A stretch of 64,000 nucleotides of DNA, from contig NZ_LOKX01000035.1 of assembly GCF_002211285.1 (NCBI RefSeq), positions 124,001-188,000 of the forward strand, written 5' to 3'. The notes under the pieces are model-generated. The model made no database searches. It had not been told where the DNA came from and was given only the letters and a program-made list of their open reading frames with translations. The stretch is from Rhizobium sp. R635. Its GTDB lineage: Bacteria > Pseudomonadota > Alphaproteobacteria > Rhizobiales > Rhizobiaceae. Shown here one piece after another: positions 1 to 8,800 of this stretch; within the stretch, counting starts at the first letter, position 1, and each line of letters starts with the position of its first letter. Made by a program: the position numbers and the translations under genes.

Positions 1-78
1 GGCCTTTCCTATGCCGACGTCGCACGGATCACGACGGATAACGCTTTCCACCTGTTCTCGAAGATGCCGAGGATCTGA
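1..78 (+). CDS. tatD: TatD-family hydrolase, C-terminal end (partial)
   Basis: The window opens inside this gene: frame 1 is open from base 1 to a TGA at 76-78, giving 25 residues that end in NAFHLFSKMPRI. TatD-type metal-dependent deoxyribonucleases usually end in a helix of this kind (DNAxxLF), and in rhizobia tatD lies directly before the metallo-beta-lactamase gene that follows here after only 4 bases. The catalytic part lies outside the window, so the call rests on this short tail and on context. Confidence 0.6.
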   Translation, partial: GLSYADVARITTDNAFHLFSKMPRI

Positions 79-82
79 GAGC

Positions 83-907
83 GTGCTCTACCGGCGGCGT
101 TTCACCATTCTCGGCTGTTCGTCGTCACCGGGCGTACCACGCATCACCGGCGACTGGGGCGCCTGCAATCCCGACAATCCGAAGAACCGGCGCACGCGCG
201 CCTCGTTCATGGTGCAGCAATTCGCGCCTGATGGTGGTGTGACGACCGTCGTCATCGACACGGGACCGGATTTTCGCGAACAGATGATCAGGGCAGGGGC
301 GGACCATGTCGATGCCGTGCTCTACAGCCATCCGCATGCCGATCATATCCATGGCATCGACGATCTGCGCGGCTATTTTCACAATACGCGCCGGCGCGTG
401 CCGATCTTTGCCGATCAATTCACGATGGACAGGCTGCGCGAAGCCTTCGGCTATTGCCTGGAAACGCCGCCCGGCAGCAACTATCCGCCGATCGTGCTGC
501 CTGTTGTCATCGAAAACCTGGATGGCCCCGTCGAAATCCGCGGTCCTGGGGGCAGGATAGATTTCTATCCGCATATCCAGCAGCACGGAGACATCCACTC
601 GCTCGGCTTCCGGATCGGCGATGTCGCTTATTGCAGCGATATCAGTGACTTTCCGCCCCAAACCGTCGACAAGCTTCGAGATCTCGACGTGCTGATCATC
701 GACGCGCTGCAATATACCTACCATCCGAGCCATCTGTCGCTGGAACAGTCGCTTGACTGGATCGGCAGGCTGAAGCCGAAGCGCGCGATCCTCACGCACA
801 TGCACACGCCGCTCGATTACGACGCGGTGATGGCTGAAACGCCGGACCATGTGGAGCCGGCCTATGACCAGATGAGTTTCGAGACCGAGGTCAGGATCGG
901 GGGCTGA
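83..907 (+). CDS. Metallo-beta-lactamase-fold hydrolase (PhnP-like)
   Basis: A protein of 274 residues starting at GTG 83, with an AGGA ribosome site at 70-73 inside the end of tatD. The metal-binding signature SHPHADHIHGIDDLR (HxHxDH type) sits near residue 80, a second metal aspartate is probably in AYCSDISD, and a late histidine is in ILTHMHTPLDYD. An upstream in-frame ATG at 11 would overlap tatD and has no ribosome site. The family covers phosphodiesterases such as PhnP, but no phn genes are visible, so the substrate is unknown. It is probably co-transcribed with tatD. Confidence 0.85.
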   Translation: MLYRRRFTILGCSSSPGVPRITGDWGACNPDNPKNRRTRASFMVQQFAPDGGVTTVVIDTGPDFREQMIRAGADHVDAVLYSHPHADHIHGIDDLRGYFHNTRRRVPIFADQFTMDRLREAFGYCLETPPGSNYPPIVLPVVIENLDGPVEIRGPGGRIDFYPHIQQHGDIHSLGFRIGDVAYCSDISDFPPQTVDKLRDLDVLIIDALQYTYHPSHLSLEQSLDWIGRLKPKRAILTHMHTPLDYDAVMAETPDHVEPAYDQMSFETEVRIGG

Positions 908-936
908 GCCCGCCCCCGAACCGAACTAATGAAACG

Positions 937-1545
937 TCACTGCACGTAGGGCAGGACTTCGGTGGCGCCGCGATAGATCATGTCGAGCGAGACGTAGAGG
1001 ATGATCAGCAGGCCGACATAGGCGATCCAGCGGTGGTTGTTGAGCAACCGGGCGATCAGGTTTGCGGCGAGGCCCATGAGCGCGATCGACAATGCAAGAC
1101 CGATGATCAGAACGCTCGGATGTTCGCGCGCCGCGCCGGCGACGGCAAGCACGTTGTCGAGCGACATCGAAACGTCGGCGATGACGATCTGGGTCGCAGC
1201 CTGGAAGAAAGTCTTTTTCGGCGCGCTTGCAGCGCCCCCCGCTTCGTGATGTTCGCCATGGCCGGCACGCAGCTCACGCCACATCTTCCAGCAGACCCAC
1301 AGGAGCAGCAGGCCGCCGGCCAGCAGCAGGCCGACGATCGCCAGCAGATAAACCGCGACGCTGGCGAAGAGGATACGCAGAATGGTCGCGGCGAGAATGC
1401 CGACGATGATTGCCTTGCGGCGCTGCGCGGCCTCAAGGCCGGCGGCGGCAAGGCCGATAACCACGGCGTTGTCGCCGGCGAGAACGAGGTCGATAGCAAT
1501 GACCTGCAGCAAAGCCGTCATAGCGGCTGCCGAAAAGAAATCCAT
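937..1545 (-). CDS. TerC-family integral membrane protein (YjbE type)
   Basis: A protein of 202 residues with about six or seven membrane segments. It has the two family repeats: DLVLAGDNAVVIG near residues 19-31 and a second half beginning IADVSMSLDNVLAVAG near 124-139. Their acidic residues inside the membrane are thought to bind metal. TerC/YjbE proteins act in manganese or calcium export and in metal loading of secreted proteins. A His-rich loop (GHGEHHEAGG) lies between the halves. It is divergent from the stress gene at 1808. I looked for a yybP-ykoY manganese riboswitch in the leader and did not find one; TTGACG at about 1597-1602 (minus strand) could be a -35 element. Confidence 0.9.
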   Translation of the reverse strand: MDFFSAAAMTALLQVIAIDLVLAGDNAVVIGLAAAGLEAAQRRKAIIVGILAATILRILFASVAVYLLAIVGLLLAGGLLLLWVCWKMWRELRAGHGEHHEAGGAASAPKKTFFQAATQIVIADVSMSLDNVLAVAGAAREHPSVLIIGLALSIALMGLAANLIARLLNNHRWIAYVGLLIILYVSLDMIYRGATEVLPYVQ

Positions 1546-1720
1546 GATGAATTATCCCCGATACGTTGAAAGCGTGCTAGCGCCTCGAAGGTTTGACGTC
1601 AACCGCTCAAGGCGCGCATCGAGCAGCGTGATCCACGACACTTCGCCTCTGAGGTAATTTGGGCACGTTATGGAACCGAGGGCAAGGGGCGGCCACCGCC
1701 GCTCTCATCGCCATTGTCTT

Positions 1721-1745
1721 GGAACCTTCACTTCATCCGCCGGTT
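1721..1745 (+). promoter_or_regulatory. EcfG/RpoE2-type promoter, one mismatch
   Basis: GGAAC at 1721-1725, 16 bases, then GGTT at 1742-1745. The alphaproteobacterial general-stress sigma factor reads GGAAC-N16/17-CGTT, so there is one mismatch in the -10 element. It lies 63 bases before the GTG of the stress-like gene at 1808, in the right orientation. Confidence 0.6.
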
Positions 1746-1807
1746 CTCCGTTTCAGGAAGCCAGACGTCGATCGGCGGCTGGATCTGCACATCGAGAGGA
1801 GAGCCCC

Positions 1808-2494
1808 GTGAGCAGCATTTACAACGATACCAACCCGGCCTTTTCAGGCCCGACGGGCGGCAGCAGCCTTACGGCATTTTTCGATAGCCGATCGGAAGCC
1901 GAGTCTGCCGTTTCCCGTCTTGAAGACGCGGGCGTGCCGGTTGCGCGAATACGGCTGATGCCCGGATATGAGGCGGATGGAAAAAATGCCGGCGCGATGA
2001 GGGACGACCGCAGTGGCTTCTTCGATGCGCTGGCAGACTTTTTCCTCCCCGACGAGGATCGCGCTGTCTATGCGGAAGGGCTGCGGCGAGGCGGCTTCCT
2101 CGTCCAGGTCAACGATATCGACGATGCGCTCTATGAGACCGTCCACGATATCCTGGACGACGAGGGCAGCATCGATATGGATGAGCGGGCAGATCTCTGG
2201 TCGTCAGAGGGCGCCTTCCAAGGCGCCTCGAACACGGGCTTTGCCGGATCGGCCCACGGGGGCAAAGCTTCCGATGACCTCGCCGTGTCGGAGAGCGCAT
2301 TCGAAGGCCGGGAATCCGTTTCGGCTTCCGACGACGCTCGCCCGGTCGCGACGCGCGACACCACGCATGGAAGCGCCAAAGTACGCGCCTACACCTTCAC
2401 CGGTTCGGCGCCACCCGACGCTGATGATCGGCAATCGCAGACCCAGTCGCAAGGCGGCTCGCAACAAAGCCAGCGTTTCCGACGCGATCACTGA
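1808..2494 (+). CDS. General-stress-like protein of unknown function
   Basis: A protein of 228 residues from GTG 1808, chosen because AGGAGA lies at 1796-1801; the open frame reaches further back to 1670 without a ribosome site. Residues about 15-50 (LTAFFDSRSEAESAVSRLEDAGVPVARI) look like the ferredoxin-like half-domain of YflT/DUF1269-type stress proteins. A second such unit may span residues 70-115. The last 100 residues are acidic, then rich in Ser, Gln and Asp, and end RFRRDH, so the tail is probably disordered. An EcfG-like promoter lies upstream. Family assignment is by eye only. Confidence 0.6.
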   Translation: MSSIYNDTNPAFSGPTGGSSLTAFFDSRSEAESAVSRLEDAGVPVARIRLMPGYEADGKNAGAMRDDRSGFFDALADFFLPDEDRAVYAEGLRRGGFLVQVNDIDDALYETVHDILDDEGSIDMDERADLWSSEGAFQGASNTGFAGSAHGGKASDDLAVSESAFEGRESVSASDDARPVATRDTTHGSAKVRAYTFTGSAPPDADDRQSQTQSQGGSQQSQRFRRDH

Positions 2495-2501
2495 TGTTCA
2501 C

Positions 2502-2527
2502 GAGGCCCCGCGGTCACGCGGGGCCTC
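2502..2527 (+). terminator. GC-rich stem-loop between two stress genes
   Basis: A perfect 10-bp stem (GAGGCCCCGC / GCGGGGCCTC) around a GGTCAC loop, 8 bases after the stop of the preceding gene. It is followed by AATTCG rather than a T run, so it may attenuate or protect mRNA rather than fully terminate. Confidence 0.55.
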
Positions 2528-2561
2528 AATTCGTCCTGCTCGCATATTCGAGGATACGTCC

Positions 2562-2930
2562 ATGCAATCATCCATCAACCGCGACGGGTTCCTTCCGCCG
2601 GATCCCGATGAACTGATAGAGGAAGGTGAACTGCCTTTTGTCGATGCCGCGCGCGACGATGCCGACCAGAGCCTGGCCGCTCTGCAGCGGGAGCTAAGGC
2701 TGCTGCGCGCCCGCATCGGCATGCTGCGCGAAGATGCGGAAACGGCGCTGAAAGCCAAAGCGGCATCGATCGATGCAAACGCCCACGTCCAGCTCGGAGA
2801 TTATCCTTGGGCAAAGCTTGCCTTGGCCACAGGCGCTGCTTTCGTTGCCGCCAGGGTCATTCGAAGTGTCCCGTTCGGTGTCGTGCTTGCCGGCCTGGCA
2901 GGGCATTTCTCCGAGGCGAGACAACGATGA
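2562..2930 (+). CDS. Small protein with coiled coil and C-terminal membrane segment
   Basis: A protein of 122 residues from ATG 2562, with a weak AGGA at 2551. Residues about 30-70 form an amphipathic, Leu/Arg/Ala-rich helix (SLAALQRELRLLRARIGML), and residues about 85-110 are hydrophobic with small residues (LALATGAAFVAARVI, FGVVLAGLAGHF). This is the layout of ElaB/YqjD/DUF883 membrane-anchored proteins that are made in stationary phase, but the identity is inferred from layout only. It follows the stress-like gene and is probably read with it past the stem-loop at 2502. Confidence 0.55.
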   Translation: MQSSINRDGFLPPDPDELIEEGELPFVDAARDDADQSLAALQRELRLLRARIGMLREDAETALKAKAASIDANAHVQLGDYPWAKLALATGAAFVAARVIRSVPFGVVLAGLAGHFSEARQR

Positions 2931-3165
2931 CAGGATATCAGATATCGAACGTCGTCATCCGGTGCGATTATATGGCGGACTGAACGAACTGGGCACGTCC
3001 GGCAAATTAGTGCAAAGGGCGGAAACCGCAGGCCCTTATGCATCAGGGCATACGCCAATGTTCCATAATCTATCTTATGCGATCAAGCCACGATCGAACT
3101 GCATCATATTTCGGTCGCCAAGGAGACGCTGCGGCAATGAATGACCGAGACCTGCCCAACCAAGC

Positions 3166-3384
3166 TCAGACTGTCCGTCCGAGTGTTGCCAACGCATCAT
3201 GCAATCTGAGCGTCGCCAAGGCCCTGGTTGCCTCTTCGGGAGGCCACCCTGCTTCCACGGCGGCGGCAAGAAGCGTCGACTCCGTCTGCATTTCCAGCTT
3301 TTCGTAAAGTGGCTCGAGAGCCTCGCGGGCTGTAACGACGTGTTCGTCAGGTGGCGTGACCTGCGTCGCTGCGAACGTAGGCAT
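3166..3384 (-). CDS. Small protein of unknown function, EcfG-controlled
   Basis: A protein of 72 residues starting at ATG 3384. AGGAGGA lies 6 bases upstream, which makes this start much better than the longer in-frame extension to 3573. The protein is rich in Ala, Glu and Leu (EALEPLYEKLEMQTESTLLAAAVEAGW) and probably all helical, with no Cys and no membrane segment. I do not recognise the family. A perfect GGAAC-N16-CGTT promoter sits just upstream, so expression under general stress is likely. Confidence 0.65.
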   Translation of the reverse strand: MPTFAATQVTPPDEHVVTAREALEPLYEKLEMQTESTLLAAAVEAGWPPEEATRALATLRLHDALATLGRTV

Positions 3385-3416
3385 GAAATCCTCCTCTTCT
3401 TGCACCGAAGAGCGAA

Positions 3417-3441
3417 AACGCGGAAGGCGTCGACTTGTTCC
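3417..3441 (-). promoter_or_regulatory. EcfG/RpoE2-type promoter, perfect match
   Basis: On the minus strand GGAAC (3441-3437), 16 bases, then CGTT (3420-3417). It lies 33 bases upstream of the ATG at 3384, leaving a leader of roughly 25 bases. Spacing and both elements match the consensus exactly. Confidence 0.8.
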
Positions 3442-3584
3442 AACGCGATTGCTTTTTCTTTGAGTTGCAGCCTGAGGTGGTTTCCCGCGCGCCAACCGGT
3501 CGGAATGCGGCAGCAGCTCAAGCTGGTCTCTGTTGAGCCATTCGTTCCTGAAAGGCCGTGACTTGCATCGCAAACTTTCCGAAA

Positions 3585-3950
3585 CTAGCGGCGTTGCGGA
3601 GCTCGCACTGCCCTGAGCCGGCGGATTGCATCGCAGCCGTCAGCGGTTCGCGAAACTCTCGGCTTCTTTCCGGCCGCTTCCGCGGCGGCTTCCACCAGTT
3701 GGAATGCATACTCCACCGCCGCCTCCGTATCGTCACGGCAGAGTTTTTCGCCCTCGCAACGGGCCTCCAGCAATCGCCTGACTCGACGTTTGATCACCGG
3801 CACGGCGGCGGCACCGGAGTGAGTGAGAAGCTGTCGCAGGCAGCTGGTCGCGACGACTTCGCACACCAATAGCTTTCCCTCGATTTCGCCGAATGTCGGC
3901 ACGGCAAAACGTGCGCCTCCTTCCTGGCAGTCACGATCTGTAATCAACAT
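3585..3950 (-). CDS. Hypothetical protein, possibly DUF1488-like
   Basis: A protein of 121 residues from ATG 3950, chosen because AGGAGA lies 8 bases upstream; the frame is open back to 3989 without a ribosome site. Residues 13-40 (ARFAVPTFGEIEGKLLVCEV, then TSCLRQLL) follow the pattern of DUF1488 proteins: a short beta stretch, then a conserved Cys/Val strand and a helix. The rest is helical and basic. The assignment is weak. Its start faces the UspA gene at 4178, so the two may share the 227-base control region. Confidence 0.5.
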   Translation of the reverse strand: MLITDRDCQEGGARFAVPTFGEIEGKLLVCEVVATSCLRQLLTHSGAAAVPVIKRRVRRLLEARCEGEKLCRDDTEAAVEYAFQLVEAAAEAAGKKPRVSRTADGCDAIRRLRAVRAPQRR

Positions 3951-4102
3951 CTTCGCTCTCCTGTCACTCACTTTTCGTCGGCTCTTCACGACGTAAGTGG
4001 GAGCCTGTGGCGAATCCGGCAGTATCGCGAAAATATAAATCGGATCTGACGCCGTCCGCCCTCACCTATCTGAGCATCCTAGTCTTCGCGAACTTCGCCG
4101 CT

Positions 4103-4116
4103 TTGCGACAGATCAA
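4103..4116 (+). promoter_or_regulatory. FNR/FixK-like box upstream of the UspA gene
   Basis: TTGCG-N4-ATCAA, compared with the FNR/FixK consensus TTGAT-N4-ATCAA. The right half is perfect and the left half has two mismatches; it fits the looser TTG(A/C)-N6-(T/G)CAA form. Its centre is about 41 bases before a plausible start point near 4150, and GATGAT at 4134-4139 could be the -10. The same TTGCG-N4-ATCAA word precedes the oxidase-like gene at 5510. Confidence 0.55.
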
Positions 4117-4177
4117 TGCATGACATGAGCATGGATGATTAAGCTTCGCCATCTCCAACAGGAAAGGCGATCCGATC

Positions 4178-5008
4178 ATGGCCATCAAAACTGTTTTGAG
4201 TGTTCTCGGCGTCAATCAATTCCACGAGGATTTGAAAGTCGCGATAGATTTTTGCGAAACCCATGGCGCCCATCTGACCGCCATGGTGATTTCGATGGGC
4301 GCAACGGCCACCGGTTCCTACGGACTCGTCTCGACGGTCTGGATCGAAGAGCGCCAGCGCGACATCGAACGCCTCGCGGAAAAGGCAGCCGATATCAAGT
4401 CGATCCTCGCACAGAGCGAGACCTCCTCCGAAGTGGTGGAGATTTATACCGACTTTGCCTGGGCGGATGAAGATATTGCCGAGCGGGCACTCTATGCCGA
4501 TCTTGTCCTGATCGGTCCGCAGGCCGCAAGTGATGAAGACCTCCGGCGCAGAGTCATCGATGGCGCCTTGTTCCAGTCGGCGACACCGATGCTGATCAGC
4601 CCAAGAAAAACGAGCATCGCCTACGCTCCGAAGACAATATTGCTGGCCTGGGATTCCAGCAACCAGGCTTCGCGGGCGGCACGACAGTCGATCGAGTTCT
4701 TGAAGGATGCGCAGTCTGTGCATGTCACTCTTGTCGATCCGCTGGCATCTTCATCAGCGAACGGCGAAGAACCAGGCGCCGACGTGGCGACCTTCCTGGC
4801 GCGCCATGGCGTGAAGGTCGATGTCGATCGCGTGGCAAGCGGCGGGCGCAGCGTCGACGAGGTGCTGCGCCAGCGCGCCCTCGACATCGCAGCCGACATG
4901 ATCGTCATGGGCGCCTATAACCATCCTCGGCTGCAACAGCGTCTCTTTGGCGGTGTAACGCGATCGATGCTGGAGGAAAGCCGGGTTCCCCTCTTCCTCG
5001 CCCATTGA
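4178..5008 (+). CDS. Universal stress protein with two UspA domains
   Basis: A protein of 276 residues from ATG 4178, with AGGAAAGG about 10 bases upstream. The N-terminal half begins KTVLSVLGVNQF, and a second UspA-like unit begins near residue 148 with APKTILLAWDSS. The second half ends with DMIVMGAYNHPRLQQRLFGG and TRSML, the G-x2-G-x9-G(S/T)-like ATP-binding loop with the usual GxYxHxR start; the first half lacks a clear loop. UspA proteins help survival under stress, in rhizobia often under low oxygen, which fits the FNR-like box upstream. A strong bidirectional hairpin follows. Confidence 0.9.
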   Translation: MAIKTVLSVLGVNQFHEDLKVAIDFCETHGAHLTAMVISMGATATGSYGLVSTVWIEERQRDIERLAEKAADIKSILAQSETSSEVVEIYTDFAWADEDIAERALYADLVLIGPQAASDEDLRRRVIDGALFQSATPMLISPRKTSIAYAPKTILLAWDSSNQASRAARQSIEFLKDAQSVHVTLVDPLASSSANGEEPGADVATFLARHGVKVDVDRVASGGRSVDEVLRQRALDIAADMIVMGAYNHPRLQQRLFGGVTRSMLEESRVPLFLAH

Positions 5009-5012
5009 ACAA

Positions 5013-5042
5013 GGCGCCCCGGGATCATCGTCCCGGGGCGCC
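5013..5042 (+). terminator. Bidirectional terminator between the UspA and oxidase-like genes
   Basis: A perfect 12-bp GC-rich stem, GGCGCCCCGGGA at 5013-5024 and its complement at 5031-5042, with a 6-base loop. It lies between two convergent stop codons. There is no long T run on either strand. Confidence 0.7.
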
Positions 5043-5054
5043 CCTGCCATTGTC

Positions 5055-5510
5055 TCAATCAATCGAAAGCGCCGTCCGACCGGTCAACTCCCGGACGAAT
5101 ATGCCGTAAAAGATGGGATCGGAGGCCGTGTTCGTTTGCTCCGCCGGTTTCAGCACGCCGATTTCCCACCAGTCGAAATGCTTTTGCAACAAAGACCACG
5201 CATGCAGTCTTTCCTCGCGCCAGAGATCGCTATCGGGAAACTCCTGAAAGCGTCCATCGATGACGACACTGGTCCAGCCTCTACCAGTGCCGCGCTGATC
5301 GATCTGGAGACACACATTTTCGTTCGCGCGCATCCAGTCGACTTTCTGGCCCGGCATTGAAAAACTGTAGATCGCGCCCTTTGCATAGGCGAAATAGATG
5401 GGCACGACGTAGGGCCGATCATCCTTGCAACACGCCAGATGGCCAAAGCGGGACTGCTCAAGAATGGCCGAGCATTCTGCTGGGGTCAGGTTTTTCAGCA
5501 TATAGGTCAT
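5055..5510 (-). CDS. Pyridoxamine 5'-phosphate oxidase-like flavin-binding protein
   Basis: A protein of 151 residues. ATG 5510 sits best behind AGGGAG; ATG 5516 and ATG 5501 are alternatives. The split-barrel flavin fold shows in GHLACCKDDRPYVVPIYFAY (residues about 21-40), SFSMPGQKVDWMRANENVCLQID and TSVVIDGRFQEF. Such short PNPOx-like proteins bind FMN, F420 or haem and are mostly uncharacterised. They commonly appear beside UspA genes in oxygen-limited regulons. The gene faces the UspA gene, and a matching FNR/FixK-like box lies upstream. Confidence 0.85.
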   Translation of the reverse strand: MTYMLKNLTPAECSAILEQSRFGHLACCKDDRPYVVPIYFAYAKGAIYSFSMPGQKVDWMRANENVCLQIDQRGTGRGWTSVVIDGRFQEFPDSDLWREERLHAWSLLQKHFDWWEIGVLKPAEQTNTASDPIFYGIFVRELTGRTALSID

Positions 5511-5835
5511 CGGCATCTCTCCCTGCAGCCAACGGGTCGCCACAATACAACCCAATCACGACCCCGTCGTTGATGGAGCGCAAGGAAGCGGTTTCTTCTC
5601 CATCAAAACATCTGAGAACCGCGACAATGATGCGTCCCGATGCTTGTTCCAGTGCGCGTGAATGATCCATCAAGCGGCGCGCAGTTCCGCGGAATTGCCT
5701 AAGGCCGCGACCGCCGCCGTGCAGCCGCTTGTTAGCGCTTGCGGAGTTGGGGCGGCAGGTTCATTCTGGCTGTCGTTGGCTCGTGGGTTGCGGCTGAACG
5801 ATCGTGACGCATCGAGCTTTCGGTGAGACGCTCCG
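5511..5835. other. Intergenic region, 325 bases, with promoter elements
   Basis: No convincing gene. The minus-strand side holds the FNR/FixK-like box at 5570-5583 and TATTGT at 5547-5542, which together form a well-spaced promoter for the gene at 5510. The remaining 250 bases before the cyclase gene are GC-rich without an obvious promoter. A short open minus frame (5458-5673) overlaps the gene at 5510 and has no support. Confidence 0.6.
5570..5583 (-). promoter_or_regulatory. FNR/FixK-like box upstream of the oxidase-like gene
   Basis: Read on the minus strand this is TTGCG-N4-ATCAA, the same degenerate word as at 4103-4116. Its centre lies 41.5 bases before about 5535. TATTGT at 5547-5542 takes the -10 place and would give a leader of about 25 bases. 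This is class II activator geometry. Confidence 0.6.
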
Positions 5836-8800
5836 ATGGAATGCGCCGGCTGCGGTTTCGATATTCAGAGCGATTTTGCTTTCTGTCCGCGATGCGGCGC
5901 AAAGCAGCCACTCTCCTGTGCCGCCTGCGGCTATCCCTCTCAGCCCGACTTTGCCTTTTGCCCCAAATGCGGTGCGTCGCTCTCGAACAAAGCTCAACCT
6001 GCGGCGAAGCCTCCCATCGAGACGGTTCCGTCTCAATCAGACGGCGATGCCGACCGGCGGCCGGTGACCGTGCTCTTTGCCGATCTCTGCGGCTTCACGA
6101 CGCTCAGCGAGCAGATCGATCCGGAAGTCATGCGGGTGCTGCAGAACGAATTGTTCGAAGAGATGACCCAGGCGGTCGAGGCCTATGGCGGCTTCGTCGA
6201 CAAGTTCGTGGGCGACGCGCTCCTGGCGCTGTTCGGCGCCCCGGTCGCACATGAGGACGATCCGGTGCGGGCGCTGAGCGCCGCCCTCGATATGATTGAT
6301 CGGGCTAGCAAGGTTGGGAAGCGCTGGCATTCGCGCGCCGGCGTGCCGCTTCGTCTGCATATCGGCATCAACAGCGGCCCTGTCGTCACGGGCGGCTTCG
6401 GTGCGGTCAGCGCAAAATCCTACTCCGTCACCGGCGACACGGTGAACACCGCGCAGCGCCTGCAATCCATGGCCGGCGAAAACGATATCCTCGTCGGGCC
6501 GCTGACCTATCGCCTCACCCGCCATGCCTTTGCCTTCGAGAGCCTCGGCGCGCAGGCATTGCGCGGCAAAAGCGGAAACGTGCTCGTCCATCGGCTGACA
6601 GGGCTGCTGGAGGCGCCCCATACGGCGCGTGGGCTCGAAAGCTTCGGCCTCGAGGCGCCGATGATCGGGCGGGACACGGAGTTGTCGCGGTTGCTGACAT
6701 GCCTCGATCTTGCCTGCGGCGGCGCGGCACAGCTTGTCCGGCTGATCGGCGAAGCGGGCATCGGCAAATCGCGGCTGGCGAATGAATTCGTGACAATCGC
6801 CGGCAATGCCGGCCGTTTCCCGGGGCTGGCCATTCGCAAAGCCACCTGCTCTCCCCTTGGCGAACAATCCTATGGCACGCTCGCCGCCGTCGTGCGCAGC
6901 GCCTACGGCATCGGCGAGCGGGATGATCCCGACACAACGCGGCAATTGCTGACGACGGGCTTTCGTGCATTGGATCTTACGCAGGAGGACGTCGAGGGGC
7001 TTTTACCGCTTTTCCTGCACGTCCTCGGGCTCGGCGATCCCGACGGCGTATTGCGGCATATCGAACCGGAACAGCTGCGGCGGCAGATCTTCTATGCAAT
7101 CCGCACAGTCTTCGAGCGGCGGCTGGGGCAAGGTCCGCTGCTGCTCATCATCGAGGATCTGCATTGGGCAGACGCCGCCTCGCTCGAGGTGCTTCGCTTC
7201 ATGATGGACCGGCTGGAACGCAGCCGCCTCATGCTGCTCGCGATTTACCGGCCGACATCGCAGACCGATCCGCTGAATTCCGGTCGTGTCAGCGTCACCG
7301 TGCAGCGTCTCGGCCCGCTTGCTGCAACCGATGGGCAGAAGCTGCTGGCCGCCTTCTTCGGCGAGAGTCACGGCAAGCTGCCAGTGGCGATGCGCAAACG
7401 AATCCTGGAGCGCGCCGGCGGCAATCCGCTTTTCATCGAGGAATTCCTGCGGGGACTGATCGACATCGGCGCGCTGCACAAGGACGGTCAGCGCTGGCAT
7501 GTGGCGGCCGAGGACACAGATGCCGATATTCCGGTCAATCTGCAGGCCTTGCTGCTTGCCCGTGTCGATCGTCTGCCGCAGGAGATAAGACGGCTGGCGC
7601 AGGAGGCGGCGGTCGTCGGCCCGAAGTTCGATACCGCCCTCCTCCGCGCTGTCGCCACCGATCCGGCCGGCATCGACGCCGCCCTGGATTATCTCTGCGA
7701 TGCCAACATCGTCGAGGAACTGCGCGGGCCAGATGCCGTGATATCGCCGGGCTATCGCTTCAGCCAGACGCTGATGCACGACGTCATCTACCATAATCTC
7801 CTGCTGCAACGGCGTATGGAGCTCCATCGGCGGATCGGCGAGGTTCTGGAACATCAATATGGCGCGGCGCCCGACCGGCCCGAGCATCTGTCACAGCTCG
7901 GCCATCATTTCAGCCTGACCACCGAAAAGGCCAAGGGGGCCAGCTATCTGATGGCGGCGGGCGATCTGGCGCGCAAGACCTACGCCAATGACGACGCGAT
8001 GCGCCTCTATCGTCAGGCGCTTGCGGCCTTCGCAAACGAGGCGAAAGTGACCCCGGAGCAACTGGCGCTCCTCGAGCGTCTCGCCGATCTCTGCGGTCCT
8101 GCGGGCCTGCGCGAGGCCGCGTTGAACCATTATCAGCAAGCGCTTGCGATCCACCGCGGCAAGGACGATCCCATCGCCGCAGCGAGGATATTGCGGAAGA
8201 TCGGCCGTCTGCATCTCGACGCAGGCCGCCGCGATCAAGCCGAGATCCATTGCGCCGAAGCCGAAGCGATGATCGCGTCGATCGATGCGCCGGTCGAACA
8301 TGCGCATCTCCTGCAGGAGCGCGGCCATCTGGCTTTCCGCATGGGGGATCAGGCCGCCGCCGCCGAATGGGCGACACAGGCGCTCCAATGCCTGCAGACG
8401 CTGCCGATCGACGGAACGACCGAAGCCGGACGGGAGGCAGCGCGGGCGATGGCCGAGGCGCTGAACACCAAAGGGGCGGCGCTTGCGCGGCTCGGGCGCC
8501 GCCGCGATGCCGTGCAGGAAGTGGAGCGCAGCCTCTCGGTCGCCGAAAGGGCCGATCTTCAGAGCGCCGCCTGCCGCGCCTATTCCAATCTCGGCGTTCT
8601 CTACACGATCGTCGATCCCGCCAATGCCATCAAGGTCTGCCGGCGCGGGCTGGAGGTCGCCACCCGCATCGGCGATCTCGGCTTCCAGGCGCGCCTTCTC
8701 GCCAATCTCGCGGTTTCCTGCTGCACCTTCACCGATCGCTGCGGCGCCGAGGGCGTACCGGCAGCTGAGAAGGCCGTCGAAATCGACAGGGCACTCGATC

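Noticed and set aside
1546..1670. A manganese riboswitch (yybP-ykoY) before the TerC gene
   Set aside because: Expected because many TerC/YjbE genes have one, but the conserved GGGGAGUA-type loops are not present.
2928..2981. A 17-codon frame starting ATG at the stop of the preceding gene
   Set aside because: Too short, no ribosome site and no sensible peptide.
5458..5673. A 71-codon minus-strand frame upstream of the PNPOx-like gene
   Set aside because: It overlaps the start of that gene and spans its promoter; no ribosome site.
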